Source: Caenorhabditis remanei (Eukaryota > Nematoda > Chromadorea > Rhabditida > Rhabditidae). From it: a stretch of 64,000 bases of DNA. Under the pieces are notes generated by a model. The model ran no database searches, was not told the origin of the DNA, and saw nothing but the letters and a program-made list of their open reading frames with translations. Below are positions 23,201-36,486 of this stretch, one piece after another. The stretch spans positions 5,084,001 through 5,148,000 of the forward strand of contig NC_071332.1 of the NCBI RefSeq assembly GCF_010183535.1. Reading direction: 5' to 3'. The translations under genes and the position numbers were made by a program. Numbering within the stretch: position 1 is the stretch's first letter; each line of letters begins with the position of its first letter.

Positions 23201-26200
23201 TTTATGAAATTAACTTCCCCCACCATTCTTATCTGTGTCGGAACCGGTTAGACACACTTCGACCAGAGGGTGAAGGAGTCTATAATAAACGGGCTGAAGT
23301 TTTCTTCAGTAGACGCGGGTTTGAATCCTCCCGGGTTAGAAATCAACGAAATTATAATAGAAATTCCTAAAAACAGGACTTTTCTAAATCTAGAAATCAA
23401 TAAAATTATGATTGAAATTCCTAAAAACAGGGTACTTTTTATGAAAATAACTTCCCCCACCATTCTTATCTGTGTCGGAACCGGTTAGACACACTTCGAC
23501 CAGAGGGTGAAGGAGTCTATAATAAACGGGCTGAAGTTTTCTTCAGTAGACGCGGGTTTGAATCCTCCCGGGTTAGAAATCAACGAAATTATAATAGAAA
23601 TTCCTAAAAACAGGACTTTTTTAAATCTAGAAATCAATAAAATTATGATTGCAATTCCTAAAAACAGGGTACTTTTTATGAAAATAACTTCCCCCACCAT
23701 TCTTATCTGTGTCGGAACCGGTTAGACACACTTCGACCAGAGGGTGAAGGAGTCTATACTATCCGGGCTGAGGTTTACTTCAGTAGACGCGGGTTTGAAT
23801 CCTCCCGGGTTAGAAATCAACGAAATTATAATAGAAATTCCTAAAAACAGGGTACTTTTTATGAAAATAACTTCCCCCACCATTCTTATCTGTGTCGGAA
23901 CCGGTTAGACACACTTCGACCAGAGGGTGAAGGAGTCTATAATAAACGGGCTGAAGTTTTCTTCAGTAGACGCGGGTTTGAATCCTCCCGGGTTAGAAAT
24001 CAACGAAGTTATAATTGAAATTCCTAAAAACAGGACTTTTTAAAATCTAGAAATCAACGAAATTATAATTGAAATTCCTAAAAACAGGGTACTTTTTATG
24101 AAATTAACTTCCCCCACCATTCTTATCTGTGTCGGAACCGGTTAGACACACTTCGACCAGAGGGTGAAGGAGTCTATAATAAACGGGCTGAAGTTTTCTT
24201 CAGTAGACGCGGGTTTGAATCCTCCCGGGTTAGAAATCAACGAAATTATAATTGAAATTCCTAAAAACAGGACTTTTTTAAATCTAGAAATCAACGAAAT
24301 TATAATTGAAATTCCTAAAAACAGGGTACTTTTTATGAAAATAACTTCCCCCACCATTCTTATCTGTGTCGGAACCGGTTAGACACACTTCGACCAGAGG
24401 GTGAAGGAGTCTATAATAAACGGGCTGAAGTTTTCTTCAGTAGACGCGGGTTTGAATCCTCCCGGGTTAGAAATCAACGAAATTATAATAGAAATTCCTA
24501 AAAACAGGACTTTTTTAAATCTAGAAATCAATAAAATTATGATTGAAATTCCTAAAAACAGGGTACTTTTTATGAAATTAACTTCCCCCCATTCTTATCT
24601 GTGTCGGAACCGGTTAGACACACTTCGACCAGAGGGGGAAGGAGTCTATAATAAACGGGCTGAAGTTTTCTTCAGTAGACGCGGGTTTGAATCCTCCCGG
24701 GTTAGAAATCAACGAAATTATAATTGAAATTCCTAAAAACAGGACTTTTTTAAATCTAGAAATCAACGAAATTATAATTGAAATTCCTAAAAACAGGGTA
24801 CTTTTTATGAAATTAACTTCCCCCACCATTCTTATCTGTGTCGGAACCGGTTAGACACACTTCGACCAGAGGGTGAAGGAGTCTATAATAAACGGGCTGA
24901 AGTTTTCTTCAGTAGACGCGGGTTTGAATCCTCCCGGGTTAGAAATCAACGAAATTATAATTGAAATTCCTAAAAACAGGACTTTTTTAAATCTAGAAAT
25001 CAACGAAATTATAATTGAAATTCCTAAAAACAGGGTACTTTTTATGAAATTAACTTCCCCCACCATTCTTTTCTGTGTCGGAACCGGTTAGACACACTTC
25101 GACCAGAGGGTGAAGGAGTCTATAATAAACGGGCTGAAGTTTTCTTCAGTAGACGCGGGTTTGAATCCTCCCGGGTTAGAAATCAACGAAATTATAATAG
25201 AAATTCCTAAAAACAGGACTTTTCTAAATCTAGAAATCAACGAAATTATAATTGAAATTCCTAAAAACAGGGTACTTTTTATGAAAATAACTTCCCCCAC
25301 CATTCTTATCTGTGTCGGAACCGGTTAGACACACTTCGACCAGAGGGGGAAGGAGTCTATAATAAACGGGCTGAAGTTTTCTTCAGTAGACGCGGGTTTG
25401 AATCCTCCCGGGTTAGAAATCAACGAAATTATAATTGAAATTCCTAAAAACAGGACTTTTTTAAATCTAGAAATCAACGAAATTATAATTGAAATTCCTA
25501 AAAACAGGGTACTTTTTATGAAATTAACTTCCCCCACCATTCTTATCTGTGTCGGAACCGGTTAGACACACTTCGACCAGAGGGTGAAGGAGTCTATAAT
25601 AAACGGGCTGAAGTTTTCTTCAGTAGACGCGGGTTTGAATCCTCCCGGGTTAGAAATCAACGAAATTATAATTGAAATTCCTAAAAACAGGACTTTTTTA
25701 AATCTAGAAATCAACGAAATTATAATTGAAATTCCTAAAAACAGGGTACTTTTTATGAAATTAACTTCCCCCACCATTCTTATCTGTGTCGGAACCGGTT
25801 AGACACACTTCGACCAGAGGGTGAAGGAGTCTATAATAAACGGGCTGAAGTTTTCTTCAGTAGACGCGGGTTTGAATCCTCCCGGGTTAGAAATCAACGA
25901 AATTATAATAGAAATTCCTAAAAACAGGACTTTTCTAAATCTAGAAATCAACGAAATTATAATTGAAATTCCTAAAAACAGGGTACTTTTTATGAAAATA
26001 ACTTCCCCCACCATTCTTATCTGTGTCGGAACCGGTTAGACACACTTCGACCAGAGGGTGAAGGAGTCTATAATAAACGGGCTGAAGTTTTCTTCAGTAG
26101 ACGCGGGTTTGAATCCTCCCGGGTTAGAAATCAACGAAATTATAATAGAAATTCCTAAAAACAGGACTTTTCTAAATCTAGAAATCAATAAAATTATGAT

Positions 26201-26362
26201 TGAAATTCCTGAAAACAGGGTACTTTTTATGAAATTAACTTCCCCCCATTCTTATCTGTGTCGGTACCGGATAGACTCATCGATCTGAGGATGTAGTAGT
26301 CTATAATACCCGGGCTGAAGTTTTCTTTAGTTGACGCGGGTTTGAATCCTCCCGATCTAGGG
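17267..26362 (+). repeat. Satellite array 2, about 37 tRNA-like units
   Basis: Longest array, 9.1 kb, with about 36 ordinary heads plus the diverged terminal head. Most units are 237 bp; several are 291. Seven heads (near 17576, 19220, 19511, 20275, 21040, 22280 and 23755) carry ACTATCCGGGCTGAGGTTTAC in place of ATAAACGGGCTGAAGTTTTC, identical to the inverted copy in the spacer at 14353. In that variant the hairpin is CTGAGG-TTTA-CTTCAG, so pairing is kept with one G-U pair. Confidence 0.95.
24614..26035 (+). repeat. Higher-order repeat in array 2 (2 x 711 bp)
   Basis: A block of three 237-bp units (24614-25324) is repeated immediately (25325-26035). Both blocks share the private changes AGAGGGGGAAGG in unit 1 and ACTTTTCTAAATC in unit 3. 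The only difference I see is TTCTTTTCTGTG against TTCTTATCTGTG near 25070. It marks a very recent three-unit duplication. Confidence 0.85.
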
Positions 26363-27143
26363 TTCGTTGAGATTGCTATCAAAGTATCAAGAAATAAGTT
26401 ACTTTCTTTCTTTTAATTGACTTCTTCACCCAATCTTCTTTCTTGTTATCAAAATCAACCAACGACGGAGTCATCAAGGATCGGACTCATCGACAAGGAC
26501 AATACACGCAACGATGAGAAGCGAGTCTGCTCATTATTTCATTAAGCACTACTGATTCCAGAATTGGAGAGTAAAAATGACTTCTTTTATGGCAGATCGA
26601 CGATAATGCAATCTCCATGATGTTTTAGAACACAGCTCACAGTGGTTTTCAGAACGATTCATGATGCCACCTCGTATATTTCACATTCTCGATCTTCCCC
26701 TTTCCTCTTGACTCTGCTGCATCTCCGATCTGATTAGAGATGATCCACTTATCTCGAGTCCACTGCTTCTCAACCTTGAGGGTTCACAACGATGTCTACA
26801 GCAGGGCCTACTGCATTCGGGTATCCAACTGGGAGTACGTCAAACTTCCTTGATCCTTGTCGACGATGTTATGAAAGCGTGGCTGGACATTCACTAGGCT
26901 ACGGCTTGCTAGTTCTCGCCACTACAAGAGTGTTTGTGGTTGAATCAGATGTCGCATTGGACCTGTTTTTTCATCATCTTCAGACAAGTTCACTTCATCT
27001 GGATTAGGAACAATTATCCTACAACCGTTGTAAGAGCACTCTTAGTTCTAATCAAAACTTTCATTCGCGATTTTGAAACTGATTAGACAGAAAAGTTGAT
27101 CACAAAATGGAACGACGAGATGCAGAATGTGAATAATCAAGTA

Positions 27144-27370
27144 CAGTACCGGCCATAAAGAATGCGACACTTGCAGTTTGACCATTGATAACTTCTTAGG
27201 ATGTGCCCGTACAAAAAAGTTGTCAACTATAAAAATGAAGCTCTACTTTTGATCTATATACTCCATAAAAATCAATATTGTGAGACTATCAGGAATGCCG
27301 TTTCACACTCACAAAGTTGACCATTTTCAACTAAAAACAGCAAGTTTCGCATTCTTTTTGACCAGTACTG
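27144..27370. mobile_element. Tc1-type MITE, spacer copy 2
   Basis: Same 227-bp element as at 7929, flanked by TA at 27142-27143 and 27371-27372. It sits at the homologous position, so insertion predates the duplication. Confidence 0.88.
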
Positions 27371-27582
27371 TATCGTGAACACAGGTCAATTCTTATTTGA
27401 ACTTGCTATTTTGGGGTTAATTAAATAAGGAGCGGCTATGTTCTTTAGACCATAAATATATGCGGCGGCGGAGACTGACGATGAAAGAAATAGAAGAATC
27501 GGGGGTAAGGGTTACATGAGGACTCGCACTACAAAGAAGAATGTTGAAATGAGTTTATTAGAGAAGAGCATCTCCGTTTCAA

Positions 27583-27855
27583 CCGTTAAGATAGATGGAC
27601 TTTGGTAGATCATGCCGTTTAAAAATAGTTTTCATATAAGTGAATTCCTCTATCTACCACCATTCGAAACTTGGCAGTAGTCTTCTGGGATATGCGTACC
27701 GCTTCAATTGGATTGTAGTGAGTATGAATTTCCGTTGGAATCTTGTCGTCCACTTTTTCCAGAAACCCTTTCTCTATTTGGTTCTTTCTGACCTTCGTCA
27801 TGGTTTCGACATCGAAAATTGAAAATCCAGCTGAAGTATCACCAAAAAACTCGGT
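27583..27855 (-). pseudogene. BEL/Pao reverse transcriptase fossil, spacer copy 2
   Basis: Identical in layout to 8368-8640: minus-strand ORF 27619-27801 with KGFLEKVDD and KFRMVVD, then the same frame change before the LNG segment. The same disablement is shared by all copies, so decay preceded duplication. Confidence 0.7.
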
Positions 27856-30212
27856 TTCTTCACAGCTTTAGTAAGACTGATTTTGCATTAAAATCGAGTC
27901 GGCAGAACGAATGAACAATTTTAAAATATGAAAATTCACAAAGTTGTATAAAATGTCTTTCTCTACACGGCTTACTAAAGTCCGAAAAAGAACTGCAAGG
28001 AAATTTTTGATCTCCTCTCATAAAACGAAAAATTTGAGAAATTTGCAGGTAAAAAAGTGTTTTTTTAATTTTTAGCGTAAAGCTCAAAGTCGGAAAACTC
28101 ACTTCAATAAAGCTTAATGTGATGAATACATCAAGAAAAAAACAATTTTTCTTCTTAAAACCATGATATCATGTCATTTGTGTGTTGCTTTTGATAAAAT
28201 TTCTAAGAACACAACATTTTCCACGGAAATTTTTTGGCGAATTCTCTACTTCAAACTGTATCCAGCTCTCTATTTGTCGACGTCTCCATCTCAATTGTAG
28301 CTCAAAATATCCAGAATAAATAGATCTTCATTTCTGATGGATGGATGACTTTTTTGCCGAATAAGTTTCGAGAAATAAGGAAGAACTGATTTTTCAGGCC
28401 AAAACTTCGATCTGTATCAGCGCCTTTATTTTTACTCCAATTTACTTTTTTCCGAAATGTTGCTTTTATCTTTCTCGTGTTTTGTAATAAACAGTTTTCA
28501 CTATTTATTTCCTTTATTGTTCGTAATTAATAAAATCAAAATTTTTAGTTGAAAAATTAATAAAAATTATTTCTGACTACTGTGCGGCCTTTGCGCTCCG
28601 CTAAAAACTTTCGCTTGCAGTATTTTCTCGCTGTGTGGGAGACTGTGCTCTACAAGAAACTGATATGCATTCTGAGAACGAATTTTTTGAAATCGAGTTA
28701 TTCAAGCTTTTTTATGCGATCTGGAAAAAAAGAAACCAGCGTGCTCAACAAGAGCTGTTCACAAAACAATTTTTTGACCATGCTGTTATGTCCACTTCGC
28801 TTCTCTTTTACATTTTTCTGTCTTAAATTTAACAGACAGTATGCCAGAAGAAATCAACGAAATCTTATTGAATTGGTTTGAAGCTTAAAGTTAATCTGAG
28901 GCCTCTAAATGGAGTTTAACGTGACGATGATGATGGTCGGGCCACTGTAACATAATCGCTCTCACAGTCTTCCCAATCTTCTGGAAATTCCATTTTTAAT
29001 CTATCTAGAACGCTGCCCGACCTATCAGTTTAGGAGTAGCAAGTTTGACGTGATGAGTCGAAAAGGTGCAGAATATAATGATAAGTCTTCGAAACAAACA
29101 TTTGAATAATTTTGAAACAATAATAGTTTATTTTTGAAACAATAATAGCAAAGATTTTCGACAAGTCTGGTTTCTACAGAGAACAATATTCCGAAAATCA
29201 TCTTATTATTTGCTAATCAACAAGAACTGAAAACAGCAAAAAAAGAAAGAAAGACCTCCGATGATGGACGATGCGAATTCAAACACAAAAGACAAAAAGG
29301 AGAAGAGAAAGAAAACGGTTGATCTTTCCCAATTCGAAAAAAAATACGCCTTCATATTTTATGATACCTGAATTCACTGAACATAACTTATGAATTTCCG
29401 ACTCCTTCTTAGTAAGATCTCACAAGGGAATGATCCTGAGTGTGACTCGAGTTTCTCAACGATGTTCTCACCAAAAATAGGCATTACTGAGACTAGAACA
29501 ACACTATATGTTTTAGGTGCAACAAACTCGTTTCCAGCGAATAGCAAACATTTTTCATTTTTTTCAAATTTTTTGGTCGAGTCATTTTGAGACATCGTAA
29601 TTTTGTTCATTTTGAAAGATTTCATAAAATTCAAAGTGTTATAAAAAGGTGAAGATATGGGCTACAAAAAAGCTTACTGGACTTTATTACGAAAACTAAA
29701 ACCTATAAAGACACGATTCATAAATGTGAAAATTGTCAGTACTCATAAATTCAGAAAGTAGCCATTTTCGAAAAAAGGTCTCGGGGGACCATGTATATCC
29801 GAATATGGCTCACTTTTCATTTTAGAGACTTAGAGCCATTTCCACGTACCTCTATACGTTCGAGTTTTCCACTGAAAACGCAAAAACACAGATTATGGCG
29901 GAATGTTGTTAAAACATGTCAAAACACAGTTTTTAAAAACCAATATTCTGTTTTGACAACTCTATGATCGCAGGTAAAACGAATGTGATTTTGTTTCAAA
30001 ACTATGAGTGATTTGAACGAGAATCTAACACTTCTGAATCTCAATCGATACGAGACGAAAATGGAGTGGGAGCATATGTAGTCATTTCACAGAAAATTTT
30101 CGTCTTGTAGTCTGATAACTTGATGAGAAATTGCATCTGTCTGACACCTTCTTTTCTTTTTGTTTTTCCAACGTCAAGGTTATTTCAGATATTTTCCGAG
30201 GGCACATACTGA

Positions 30213-30593
30213 ACAGTTGCCAGCTGCAAAAAGCGAGATGTCGATATAATTTTGTCCATTGAACATTGTCACCTGTGCCCAGATAAAATATTTTCTTTAA
30301 ACGGTTTTGTATTCTGCCACAACGAAAACCTTACCGAATATAAAAATTGTGAAACTTCTCCACAACTGCTCAATGAGTCTTTTGGTAAAGCGCCATGTCT
30401 GAAACTTGCTTTGCTTCAACAACTCGAGGATGTATCAGACATTTGTAACATTAAAACACCAAAGGATTTTTATGTTATACTCCAGTGCCAACAAAGCATT
30501 CCATCATCTGAACTCACTAGCATCACCAAACTTGTCAAAAATCGAACCGAGCCGGCCGACCCGATTCAAAAAGGTACCCACTTTTTTGACTAA
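30213..30593 (+). CDS. Unrecognised cysteine-containing ORF, spacer copy 2 (doubtful)
   Basis: Same frame as 11003-11383 and intact here. See that entry for the acceptor and the lack of an in-frame ATG. Confidence 0.2.
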   Translation, partial: TVASCKKRDVDIILSIEHCHLCPDKIFSLNGFVFCHNENLTEYKNCETSPQLLNESFGKAPCLKLALLQQLEDVSDICNIKTPKDFYVILQCQQSIPSSELTSITKLVKNRTEPADPIQKGTHFFD

Positions 30594-31448
30594 ACTAAAC
30601 TGACGACCACCGTTTTCTGTCGAATAAAAAGGCTTACTTGGTTGGTCCCTAGTACATCAAAGTTTACGACTTGGAAAATATCACCCGCGAGACTCAAATT
30701 AACAGATTTCGTGCATTTCGTGATGTTGTTTATTTTTATTTGTAGCATTGATTCACCTAAAAAACTGCTCCGTGATTCTTTAACCTCCAGGAGACGGAGA
30801 GTATCTCAATTTTGATTTGAAACCTTTATTTATTCATTCACTGCAAGACGAGGCGGGACGAACGAGTAGGAGAAAAATATTTAATACGTGACTCTGCGCG
30901 TAACGATACCAATTGATGCCCCATCAGAATTCTTCTCCGTTTTTTGCAGTCCTGTTTTTTTTTCTTTTTTTTCAGAGTTCCTGTTATTGTCTATTAGAAT
31001 TAGTTTACGACAATGACACGGATAGATCAACTCAATTCGTCTGTGAAGTGGGGGAGTGTTGGGAATGCACGCTATCTTCAGAACCGTAGTATTGCACTCT
31101 CTTGAGTACTCATTCCCTGAATTCTTCTACTACGAAACCTCTTCTCTACTACTATCATTATTATGAATTGTCGTAGTATATTCGTCCTACATAATAGCGA
31201 TATAGTCTGATTATTATATGTCACAGATTCGAAAAAAAGCAATAAAAGTAAAATCATTATTCCAGTTTTTCAAATAACTCACTGATTCTGGAATCCGTAT
31301 TACCTGATGAAGACATTTTCCGTGCAACCGATTCCGTTGTTGATAGATATTTTTTGAAACGAAGTAAAATTATATAAATAAATCAATTGAAAAGACATAA
31401 GGAACAGGTTTTCGTTATAATTTTTTTAAATGGATTTCTGATTAAATC

Positions 31449-31810
31449 TAGCCCGGGAGGATTCAAACCCGCGTCTACTGAAGTAAACCTCAGCCCGGGT
31501 ATTATAGACTCCTTCACCCTCTGGTCGAAGTGTGTCTAACCGGTTCCGACACAGATAAGAATGGTGGGGGAAGTCAATAGAAAATAAATTATCCCGTTTT
31601 TGGGAGTTTCAATTATAGTTTTGATGATTTCTAGATCAAAAGAAATTATTCCGTTTTTGGGAGTTTCATATATAATTGTGTAGATTTCTAGCCCGGGAGG
31701 ATTCAAACCCGCGTCTACTGAAGTAATCTTCAGCCCGGGTATTATAGACTACTACATCCTCTGATCGACGAGTCTATCCGGTACCGACACAGATAAGAAT
31801 GGTGGGGGAA
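31449..31810 (-). repeat. Two inverted, diverged satellite units, spacer copy 2
   Basis: Counterpart of 12239-12600 with both tRNA-like heads and the two diverged 54-bp subunits. Confidence 0.88.
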
Positions 31811-31851
31811 GTTAATTTCATAGAAAATGTTCCAATTTTGAAAGCGCCTAC

Positions 31852-32220
31852 CATTTTTCGAGTCTCCCTTTCCGTTCATCTCTCCTCGTCCGGCATTCGT
31901 TGATCTTAGTCACTGAAGTCTTCCATCTGCCGATGTGGAGGCCGTGTTGATCTCGGCTTGGTACGCGGTGCTGAAATAAATAGTTTAATTAAAAGTGAAT
32001 GATATAACGTGTTGTGGGAAACCATAAGAAATAGACAAAACAATAAACTAATTAGAAAGACCGCCTTCTAGGCCGGAATGAGAAGAGAATGACTGATTAT
32101 TGGTCTTCTAGCTGATGTGTGCAGAGGGCGGGGCCTGTTGTCAGCATCTGGAATGATTTCCCAAGAAGATAAGGTGGCAGATGGTAATATGTGAAGAAGA
32201 ACAATGTCACAGACAATATA
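31852..32220 (-). other. Inverted gene-like module 2, spacer copy 2
   Basis: Counterpart of 12642-13030; exon-like part is 31970 down to 31852. The ORF at 32181-32426 on the other strand overlaps its 5' block and has no independent support. Confidence 0.4.
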
Positions 32221-33366
32221 GTCAAAAAAGTGTCAAAAAAGCGATGGGGCAATTTTATATCAGATTTTCCTGGCATGGAAAATGTTGGCTTCTTCAAGAT
32301 ACTGTAACTAGATACTGTAGATTGTCTTGCTATAAGAAGCCACTAGAAAACAAAAACTCGAGAATCTCATATGAAAGTTCTGAATTTTATTTTACGTCGA
32401 CACAGAAAAAGGTCTATGAAAATTAGATAAGGTTCACTCTAATTCACTAATGACTCAAATTTTTAGAAAGGTTTGTTTTAAAAAGCGTTCAGAGAGTACG
32501 TATGATTAGTAGAGGTAGAACTGATACCGAGGGTACACTAAAGAAAAAGAGGAAAGAAGAGAACGACTGTCTACCACGGAGCAATGTTGGTCATATGACA
32601 GTAACCAGAGACCTGTATGACTGTAGGGGCGGGGCTTATTGCGCGTCTTTCTGAGCATCCATATGTCCAGATTCCCATAGAGAATGATTAGTGGCAGGTG
32701 GAACAGAAGAGCATGAAAATGAGATGTGTGATTGACATTTTCTCAATGGTCTATGTTCATAGTTTAATTTTATGAATCTGAAGTGCTCTGCAAGCGATTG
32801 ATTTAAAACAACAGACTCTAATTGGTCTTCAGCCTATCTAGATAAAACTTTCCATTCATTTTATCTGTTGGAGTTACGAAAGCAGCGCGGCGGATATCGA
32901 GAAGACGCCGGACCGGGGGCGGAGTTGTAAACCTTTTTGTTTCTAAATTTGCAGTTCAATTCGTCATAAACAACTATTAATTTTTTGCTGTCAGTACGAT
33001 GCCAAAAAGCAGCTGTATCAAAACGGTATTATCAGAATAGTTAGAGAGAAACCAAATCAAAGGTAAGAGACACAATGAGATTATGAAAGACATTTGACGA
33101 CGACCTAAGCCGATGATCACGCGTAACAAATATTTCGACCAAAACTCAATATGACAGAAATACTCAAAAGAAAATGCAATCAGCCAGAACCTCGAATCAG
33201 AATTTTCAAAGATCGGAGGTGTGTAGAGCTAGGGACCCCAGATCAATTGAATTTTGAGCAAAACTGTTTGTGAATGCTACCCAACGGTGCTTAATGGGAC
33301 AATGCCTAGTTTTAATATTCTGAACCTCCCCGAAAAATCAATGCATTAGTTTTTAAGATAACTTAC

Positions 33367-33476
33367 CAATTCTGGAATCCGATGCCGAATGAACACGTTT
33401 CCCATGTATCCGAGTTGCCTCTCATCGTTGCATTTGGTGTATTGTCCTTTTCACTACGTCCAATCATTGATTCCAT
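33367..33476 (-). CDS. Exon B candidate, spacer copy 2
   Basis: Counterpart of 14156-14265, with intact ATG, frame and GTAAGT donor. Confidence 0.28.
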
Positions 33477-33562
33477 CGTGCGTTGTTAGGTGATGTTTTT
33501 GAAAAAAAAAAATTGAATAAGGAAAAATATTTTCTTGACACTTTGCAATCTCAACGTACCCT

Positions 33563-33872
33563 AGATCGGGAGGATTCAAACCCGCGTCTACTGAAGTAAA
33601 CCTCAGCCCGGATAGTATAGACTCCTTCACCCTCTGGTCGAAGTGTGTCTAACCGGTTCCGACACAGATAAGAATGGTGGGGGAAGTCAATAGAAAATAA
33701 ATTATCCCGTTTTTGGGAGTTGCATGTATAATTTCGTAGATTTCTAGCCTGGGAGGATTCAAACCCGCGTCTACTGAAGTAATCCTCAGCCCGGGTATTA
33801 TAGACTACTACATCCTCTGATCGACGAGTCTATCCGGTACCGACACAGAAAAGAATGGTGGGGGAAGTCAAT
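33563..33872 (-). repeat. Two inverted tRNA-like copies of module 3, spacer copy 2
   Basis: Counterpart of 14351-14660. Confidence 0.85.
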
Positions 33873-34062
33873 AACATAAAAAGTATTCCTGTTTTGCACT
33901 TACCAGTGGTTTGTGATAGGCATTTCTCTTCGTCGGGCACTCATCGAATCGTCGAAGTCATTGTATTGTTTTGCCCTTCAATCTGTTGTTGCGGAGTCAG
34001 TGATGGTGGTCTGCGGTGCTGAAAAAAATAATTGAATAATACGTGAATGCTACAACGCAAAC

Positions 34063-34882
34063 TTGATAAGCTCATAAGAAGAAATAACTTGAGAGATTAT
34101 GAAAGGTGTATAGGTAACACAGGTAGATCGAATGCATTGAGAAACTGAGAGAGCCAAAAAACAGACGACTGCTCGGTTGGGAGTGAATGGGACAACTGAC
34201 TGTATTCTACCAGTCTGACCTTATTATGACTGAGGGCGTGTCTTATTTGTCATCACCTGTTTGATTTCCCAGGAAGATAACTGACAGGTGCGAGTGTGTG
34301 TGGGAGAGAAGAACAATGAGAAAACTGGCCGATTTCTTCACATTCAAATTTATTATGTCTTTATGATTTCAGTTCAAAAAAAAAGTCGGAACTTTATCAT
34401 TCCGACAATAGATGTGAGAATCGAGGGTGTGAACTGGGATCATGCAGACTCAATAATTTTGAATGTGAAGAAATCGGCCAGTGTTCTCATTGATCTTCTC
34501 TCCCACACACACTCGCACCTGTCAGTTATCTTCCTGGAAAATCTAATAGATATATTGATCGAGCCAAAACAAATCTCATGCAGACAGGTGTGAACGACGG
34601 ATTAATAGTTTATAAGAAGGCCAGCGCTCTTATTGTTCTTCACTTATCTTACTGGGAAATCAGACAGCAAACTGGACACGCCCCCAGTCCTAATGAGATC
34701 AGACGGGTGGAATACAGTCAGTTGTCCCTTTCACTCCCGCACTGAGCAGTCGTCTCTTTTTGAGCTCTCCCTGTTTTTAATTGCATTCGATCTACCCGCG
34801 CTGAATCTTAATTTCTCCCTTGAGTTACCTCTTCTTGTGAGCTTATCAGATTCACAAACTGATATTTTGATTTTCAGTTCAA
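34063..34882. repeat. Large inverted repeat (hairpin core), spacer copy 2
   Basis: Counterpart of 14850-15670, centre near 34407. Short ORFs at 34288-34593 and 34633-34998 fall within the arms and are not supported as genes. Confidence 0.83.
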
Positions 34883-35278
34883 TTTTTCGTAAATTCAATC
34901 AAAGTATGAAAAGCAGTAAACTTTCTTTCTTTTCTTCTGACTTCCCCCACTATCTCTCTAGTCCTCTCCTCTCTACTTCATTTCTAAACCCAATTTAAGA
35001 ACAATCTCTTCGAAAATTCGAATCATAATTCAACTAGAGTGAATCAAAACAAATGTTCCTACTTCTTCTATTTTGATGGCGAATAAAATTCATAACTTTC
35101 CTGCTAGTTTCACTAGTCTTTGTATTCCAGTCATTTTTCCATGTATGGAAAATCTGATATAAAATTGCCCCCCATCGCTCTTTTGACAGCCTTGGCATCA
35201 CAAATATCTCCATTAATTTCTACTCTTTTCAAGAAAATACAAAATTTTATAACTAATCAATCTTCTCAGTTCTTTTTT

Positions 35279-35950
35279 GCATACTTGCAAAATTCCGGGC
35301 TGGCCCGGCCCGGCCCGGTCGGCCCGGATTTGAATTTTTGAATTTTTTTTCACTAGAATTTTTTTTTCAATAATTTTTTTGTCTGAAAATTTTCCAAATT
35401 TTTTCACAAGAATATCAAAAAATCAGTTTTAAGAGTTATGAGACCTCAAAATTCCAAAAATCGCTCCCCGTCGTCATATTTTCAGTACATTTCAATAGAA
35501 ATTTCCCCTCGTCTGAACGTGAAATGCATTCATAAATGTTCATTTTTCGAATTTTTTCTTGAAAATTTTTGAAAATATTGCTTTCACGTGTAGCACGAAT
35601 AGAATTTCTATTAAAATGTACTGAAAAAGTGCACGACTAGCATCGATTTTTGACATTTTGAGGTCTCATAACTCGCTTTAGACGCATTTTCAGACATGAA
35701 ACCAAAAGAAATGTATCTTTTTCCTGGCTTTCTGTATCGATTCATATCAAAAACCCTCAATTTAGAACTAGTTGTGTCCCCCTTTAAAATTTTTTTGCCA
35801 AAAAAATTGAAAAATTTTCGAAAAAAAAAACATTGAACTTTTTTAGTACTGAAAATCCGGGCCGAACCGGGCCGCGGGCCGGGCCGGGCCGGAGAAATTC
35901 TGATTTCGGCCCGGCCCGGCCCGGCCCGGCCCGGCCCGTTGCAACTCTGC
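35279..35950. mobile_element. GGCCC-rich foldback element between copies 2 and 3
   Basis: A 672-bp copy of the element at 16067-16730, with TTTTTT on both sides (35273-35278, 35951-35956). Its left pentamer block is shorter and its right block longer than in the other copy, showing replication-slippage-like variation. Confidence 0.78.
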
Positions 35951-35956
35951 TTTTTT

Positions 35957-36457
35957 GATCTCTTAGTTTTTCCAAAAGTTACTGTTCCCTGACCCCTATT
36001 ATTGGCTCCTACTGCGGTAGATCAAACAAACAGCAGATGTCTTTATCCAACGAAAACATGTCAATTAATTCACACGTTGTCTCCCTCGGTATGATGTCTG
36101 TGACATTGTTCTTCACATATTACCATCTGCCACCTTATCTTCTTGGGAAATCATACCGGACGCTGACAATAGGCCCCGCCCTCTGCACACATCTGCTAGA
36201 AGACCAGTACTCAGTCATTCTCTCCTCATTCCGGCATAGAAGGCGGTCTTTCTAATTAGTCTATTGTTTTGTCTATTTCTTATAGTTTCCCACAACACGT
36301 TATATCATTCACTTTTAATTAAACTATTTATTTCAGCACCGCGTACCAAGCCGAGATCAACACGGCCTCCACATCGGCAGATGGAAAACTTCAGTGACTA
36401 AGATCGACGAATACCGGACGAGGAGAGATGATCGCGTAAAGGGAGACTCGAAAACTG
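35957..36457 (+). other. Gene-like 5' block and exon A, copy 3
   Basis: Acceptor ends at 36336, exon A is 36337-36457, donor GTAAGC. Identical in layout to copy 2. Confidence 0.45.
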
Positions 36458-36486
36458 GTAAGCGCTTTCAAAATTGGAACATTTTC

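Larger units (their letters stand above)
16737..35956 (+). repeat. Tandem duplicon, copy 2
   Basis: Complete copy, about 19.2 kb: exon A block (16737-17237), the longest satellite array (17267-26362), spacer (26363-35278) and foldback element (35279-35950). Spacer landmarks repeat those of copy 1: Tc1-type MITE at 27144, RT fossil at 27583, inverted tRNA-like copies at 31449 and 33563, hairpin core near 34407. It is the best reference copy because it has no gap and no foreign insertion other than the foldback element. Confidence 0.95.

Noticed and set aside
17267..26362. CRISPR-like array
   Set aside because: Repeat and 'spacer' are both repeated; unit size is 237 bp or more, the spacers are not unique, and there are no cas genes. 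This is a eukaryotic satellite.
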